Source: Streptomyces sp. NBC_01306 (GTDB lineage: Bacteria > Actinomycetota > Actinomycetes > Streptomycetales > Streptomycetaceae). Taken from it: a stretch of DNA of 64,000 nucleotides. The stretch is from assembly GCF_026340465.1 (NCBI RefSeq), contig NZ_JAPEPC010000001.1, positions 6,496,501-6,560,500 on the forward strand. The letters run 5' to 3'. The translations under genes were made by a program, and so were the position numbers. Each line of letters begins with the position of its first letter. Position 1 is the first letter of the stretch. Shown here one piece after another: positions 62,401 through 64,000 of this stretch. The notes beneath the pieces are model-generated. The model was not told the origin of the DNA, made no database searches, and was given only the letters and a program-made list of their open reading frames with translations.

Positions 62401-64000
62401 CGCGAACTGGGCGACGAGGCGGCCGAGTCGGAAACCCGGGCCGCGGCCTGCCTGGAGCGTGCCAGGGCCGCCGACGAGGACCGCAGGGCCGCCCAGCGGG
62501 CCGCCGACGACGCGCGCCGCACCGCCCGCGCGCTGCGGGCCGAACGGTCCGAAATCGCCGGAGTGCCCGAGGACCTGCCCGAACCGGAAGCGGGCGCACA
62601 GCGCTCCGCACTGCCGGCCCTGCGGGAGGCCTACCGGGCCGCATCGCAGCTGTACGAGAAGGTCGGCGTCGGAGCCGACCTCCGGGCCGAGCAGGCCAGG
62701 GCCGAGAGCGACGAGAGCGCGGCCCGCGCCGAGCTCGACCGGCTCTCCAACAAGGTCCGTACCCGCGCCTCCCAGCTGCTCGAATCGACCGACGGCGCCG
62801 ACGGCCCGTCCCGGCAGGCAGCCGCGGCCCGCGCGGAGTCGCTCGTCCAGATGCTGGAGACACGCGCGTCGACCGCCAGCGAACAGCTCGGCCGGCTGCG
62901 GGGCGAGGCCGAACGGCTCGCGCCCGCGGACGGTGCGGACGCCCACACCGAGCTGCCCGACGCACTGGTACCGGCCGACGCGGACGCCGCACAGACCCTG
63001 CTGCGGACCGCCACGGCAGAACTGGGCTCCCGCACCGACGCGTTGGAGACCTCCCGCGCGGCCCACGCCGAACTGCTGCGCGCCCACCGGGCGTCGGAGG
63101 ACGCGGCGGGCGGATTCGACGAGTCGGCCGCCCTGCTGCGGGACCTGCTCCGCGACCCGCACCAGGACGACGAGAGCGCCGAATCCGCACCGCCCGAGCC
63201 GTATCCCGGCAGCCAGGAGGAGGCCAGGGAGTCGGCAGCTGAGGCCCGCCGCTCACTGCGCGCCTGCGCCGGCGACCTGTCGGCGGCCGAGTCGGCCGTG
63301 CGGGAGGCGAGTGACATCCTCGTACGGCATGCCAACGCCACCCGCTACGAGCAGGTCCGCACCCCGGCACGCCAGCAGATCCGTGAACTGCCCGCCGCCG
63401 CGCTCCCGGAGCACGCCGAGAAGTGGGCGGCGGCCTTCGCGCCCCGGCTGCGGGTGCTCACCGACGAACTGGAGCAGCTGGAGCGCAACCGGGACTCGAT
63501 CGTCGACCGGCTGCGCGGCCTGGTGGAGTCCGCGCTCACCACACTGCGCTCCGCCCAGCGGCTCTCCCGGCTGCCCGAAGGCCTCGGGGAGTGGTCGGGC
63601 CAGGAGTTCCTGCGCATCCGTTTCGAGGAGCCCGACCAGGCCACCCTTGCCGAACGGCTCGGTGAGGTCGTCGACGAGGCGACCAGGGCGGCCCTGAAGA
63701 AGAACTCCGATCTGCGCAGGGACGGGATGTCACTGCTGCTGCGGGCCGTCCAGGCGGCGCTCGAACCCAGGGGCGTGGCCGTCGAGATCCTCAAGCCGGA
63801 CGCGGTGCTCCGGGCCGAGCGGGTCCCGGTGGGGCAGATGGGAGATGTGTTCTCCGGCGGACAGCTGCTCACCGCGGCCATCGCCCTCTACTGCACGATG
63901 GCCGCCCTGCGCAGCAACGACCGTGGCCGGGACAGGCACCGGCACGCGGGCACGCTCTTCCTCGACAACCCGATCGGCCGGGCGAACGCCACCTATTTGC
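59434..64000 (+). CDS. SMC/MukB-type ATPase of the cassette (3' end outside window)
   Basis: At least 1,522 residues, running off the right edge. N-terminal ATPase half with Walker A ENGGGKSVLL (Lys69), then DDCGHVALEWQHTLTGELVVVG. Long Ala/Arg/Glu-rich coiled coil (about 280-610). A Pro/Ser/Thr-rich linker (about 610-690). Hinge-like globular part about 735-860 (GLLPPGPDVLATVEFLGEHGIPALPGWRYL...). Second coiled coil to about 1330. C-terminal ATPase half with signature FSGGQLLTAAIALYC (Phe1473) and Walker B TLFLDNP (Asp1511). This is MukB/MksB/JetC-like, far larger than Smc. It likely binds the two preceding gene products. A toprim-type JetD/MksG partner, if any, would be beyond the window. 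Confidence 0.85.
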   Translation, partial: MYELSRVRLYSIGPAGARYADTVLDLRGVGAPVPHPAPAQAEFFEEEPVGPPRRPAPAGVLFLENGGGKSVLLKLIFSVMLPGHRNTLGGASSGVLRKFLLADDCGHVALEWQHTLTGELVVVGKASEWRGRQVSNDPRKFAEAWYSFRPGPGLSLDSLPVAEATTVRPPVEGVSGARGRRRTMKGFRDAITEAGKFYPHLDVHWEEIHDRWNEHLGDLGLDPELFRYQREMNADEGEAAGLFAVKKDSDFTDLLLRAVTDTRDTDGLADLVGSFGSKLGRRAELTAERDFTAGSVDLLGRIVDAAAARSRSRDVHAGAERRTRTLARRLSARAADERGRASDLAQQVTSAAHTVTQAEDARGRSALIAAELAYRHASLALTVAEKSAAAQRRELADARTFHSAWQAAEAVLRHRAAADRSARVAVAIREAERDAAPALAARATAAADLVRALHSAAESGEQLANEEEERAAVLQTAGEAAHRDATAAATEAQRARSEAGHLRQRLTEVGQETSEAVRAGWLDDTAPDADPARAALAASDAEKTAVAAWDTAREQARTTADEAREAASRESRADLAAARAADAARAAEQAYEAELRTADSIAAEPRLAELLSLPPASTPVSAWVSAPASTPASVTTAGLPQPRSGSTPQEADRPRRGTGAGQADETGAGASGTAGPQDAQAAAAARAPESHAGTLTSGRLTAAELDRNAEELKELLDGGVASAERQLFELRTAAADDSRILGALGDGGLLPPGPDVLATVEFLGEHGIPALPGWRYLAQAVDPADHAAVLAARPELVDGVVITDPAAHSRARSVLSGAALLPRSAVAVGTASALLAPVPGPGPSGTGDGDVFLVPPNPAMHDEHAADEERQALRSRAGRRDEEIRTLAARLGGDRTLAARLGSWRSACAPGTLDELAAAASSAEEAAGTATAALEEARTARAEADEAAADAARVRDERQDAAQRARRVADALSGLAFRLRERAGWQVTLRELGDEAAESETRAAACLERARAADEDRRAAQRAADDARRTARALRAERSEIAGVPEDLPEPEAGAQRSALPALREAYRAASQLYEKVGVGADLRAEQARAESDESAARAELDRLSNKVRTRASQLLESTDGADGPSRQAAAARAESLVQMLETRASTASEQLGRLRGEAERLAPADGADAHTELPDALVPADADAAQTLLRTATAELGSRTDALETSRAAHAELLRAHRASEDAAGGFDESAALLRDLLRDPHQDDESAESAPPEPYPGSQEEARESAAEARRSLRACAGDLSAAESAVREASDILVRHANATRYEQVRTPARQQIRELPAAALPEHAEKWAAAFAPRLRVLTDELEQLERNRDSIVDRLRGLVESALTTLRSAQRLSRLPEGLGEWSGQEFLRIRFEEPDQATLAERLGEVVDEATRAALKKNSDLRRDGMSLLLRAVQAALEPRGVAVEILKPDAVLRAERVPVGQMGDVFSGGQLLTAAIALYCTMAALRSNDRGRDRHRHAGTLFLDNPIGRANATYL
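61276..61325 (+). repeat. direct repeat CCGGCATCAACACC inside the SMC-like gene
   Basis: Two perfect 14-base copies at 61276-61289 and 61312-61325, 36 bases (12 codons) apart, with a further CCGGCATC at 61324. They encode part of a Pro/Ser/Ala/Thr-rich linker (PASTP repeated). Codons here (GCA, TCA, ACA, GTA, TCT) are rare in the rest of the gene. Confidence 0.8.

Overview
The window is high-GC, actinobacterial chromosome and almost certainly Streptomyces. The evidence is extreme G/C bias at third codon positions, frequent GTG/TTG starts, rbpA with a SigR-type promoter, the sporulation pair smeA-sffA, an FMN-riboswitch rib operon followed by hisE-hisG, and paired CNNM/CorC-like membrane proteins. 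From memory, the order rib - his - CNNM - AAA and ppm1 - fxsA - rbpA - smeA/sffA resembles one arm-proximal stretch of the S. coelicolor chromosome; this was not checked by search.

Layout. 1-5.5 kb: an F420-type luciferase-like oxidoreductase (cut by the left edge), a DUF5995 protein, a uracil/xanthine permease, and a divergent MFS / ROK-repressor pair sharing a perfect palindromic operator. 5.6-11.4 kb: FMN riboswitch, ribD-ribE-pnuC/ribM-ribBA-ribH, then hisE-hisG. 11.4-19 kb: PH-domain membrane protein, two overlapping CNNM-like proteins, a TTA-containing CbxX/EccA-type AAA ATPase, a uridine-kinase-like P-loop protein and a secreted C39 peptidase. 19.1-29.8 kb: a probable glycan/sugar-acid utilisation locus with a 2-hydroxyacid dehydrogenase, a DeoR-LacI hybrid repressor, a DUF2264 protein and a complete five-gene Opp/Dpp-type ABC importer. 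29.8-36 kb: a secreted beta-helix protein, an FHA gene with an apparent one-base frameshift coupled to a Ser/Thr kinase, a TetR regulator and a GH18 chitinase with DasR/chitinase-type promoter repeats.

36-45 kb: acyl-CoA dehydrogenase, a small hypothetical gene, a CrtC/AttH-like protein, an APH-fold phosphotransferase, a small Cys-containing protein and Lrp regulator that are divergent, a YtcJ-like amidohydrolase, a 530-bp gene-free leader region, then ppm1, fxsA and rbpA. 45-54 kb: UMF1-type MFS, glycerophosphodiesterase, a YczE protein divergent from a MocR regulator, sffA and smeA, an ankyrin protein, and a HEAT-repeat gene preceded by a 19-residue reading frame with three consecutive Cys codons. 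54-56.6 kb: pxpA-pxpB-pxpC (5-oxoprolinase).

56.9-64 kb: a three-gene cassette with the architecture of MukF-MukE-MukB / JetA-JetB-JetC: a 508-residue kleisin-like protein, a 299-residue winged-helix-like protein, and a more than 1,520-residue SMC/MukB-type ATPase with Walker A, coiled coils, hinge, signature and Walker B, cut by the right edge. This is the strongest candidate for a poorly described system. Whether it is a Wadjet-type plasmid defence system or a housekeeping condensin depends on the gene just beyond the right edge.
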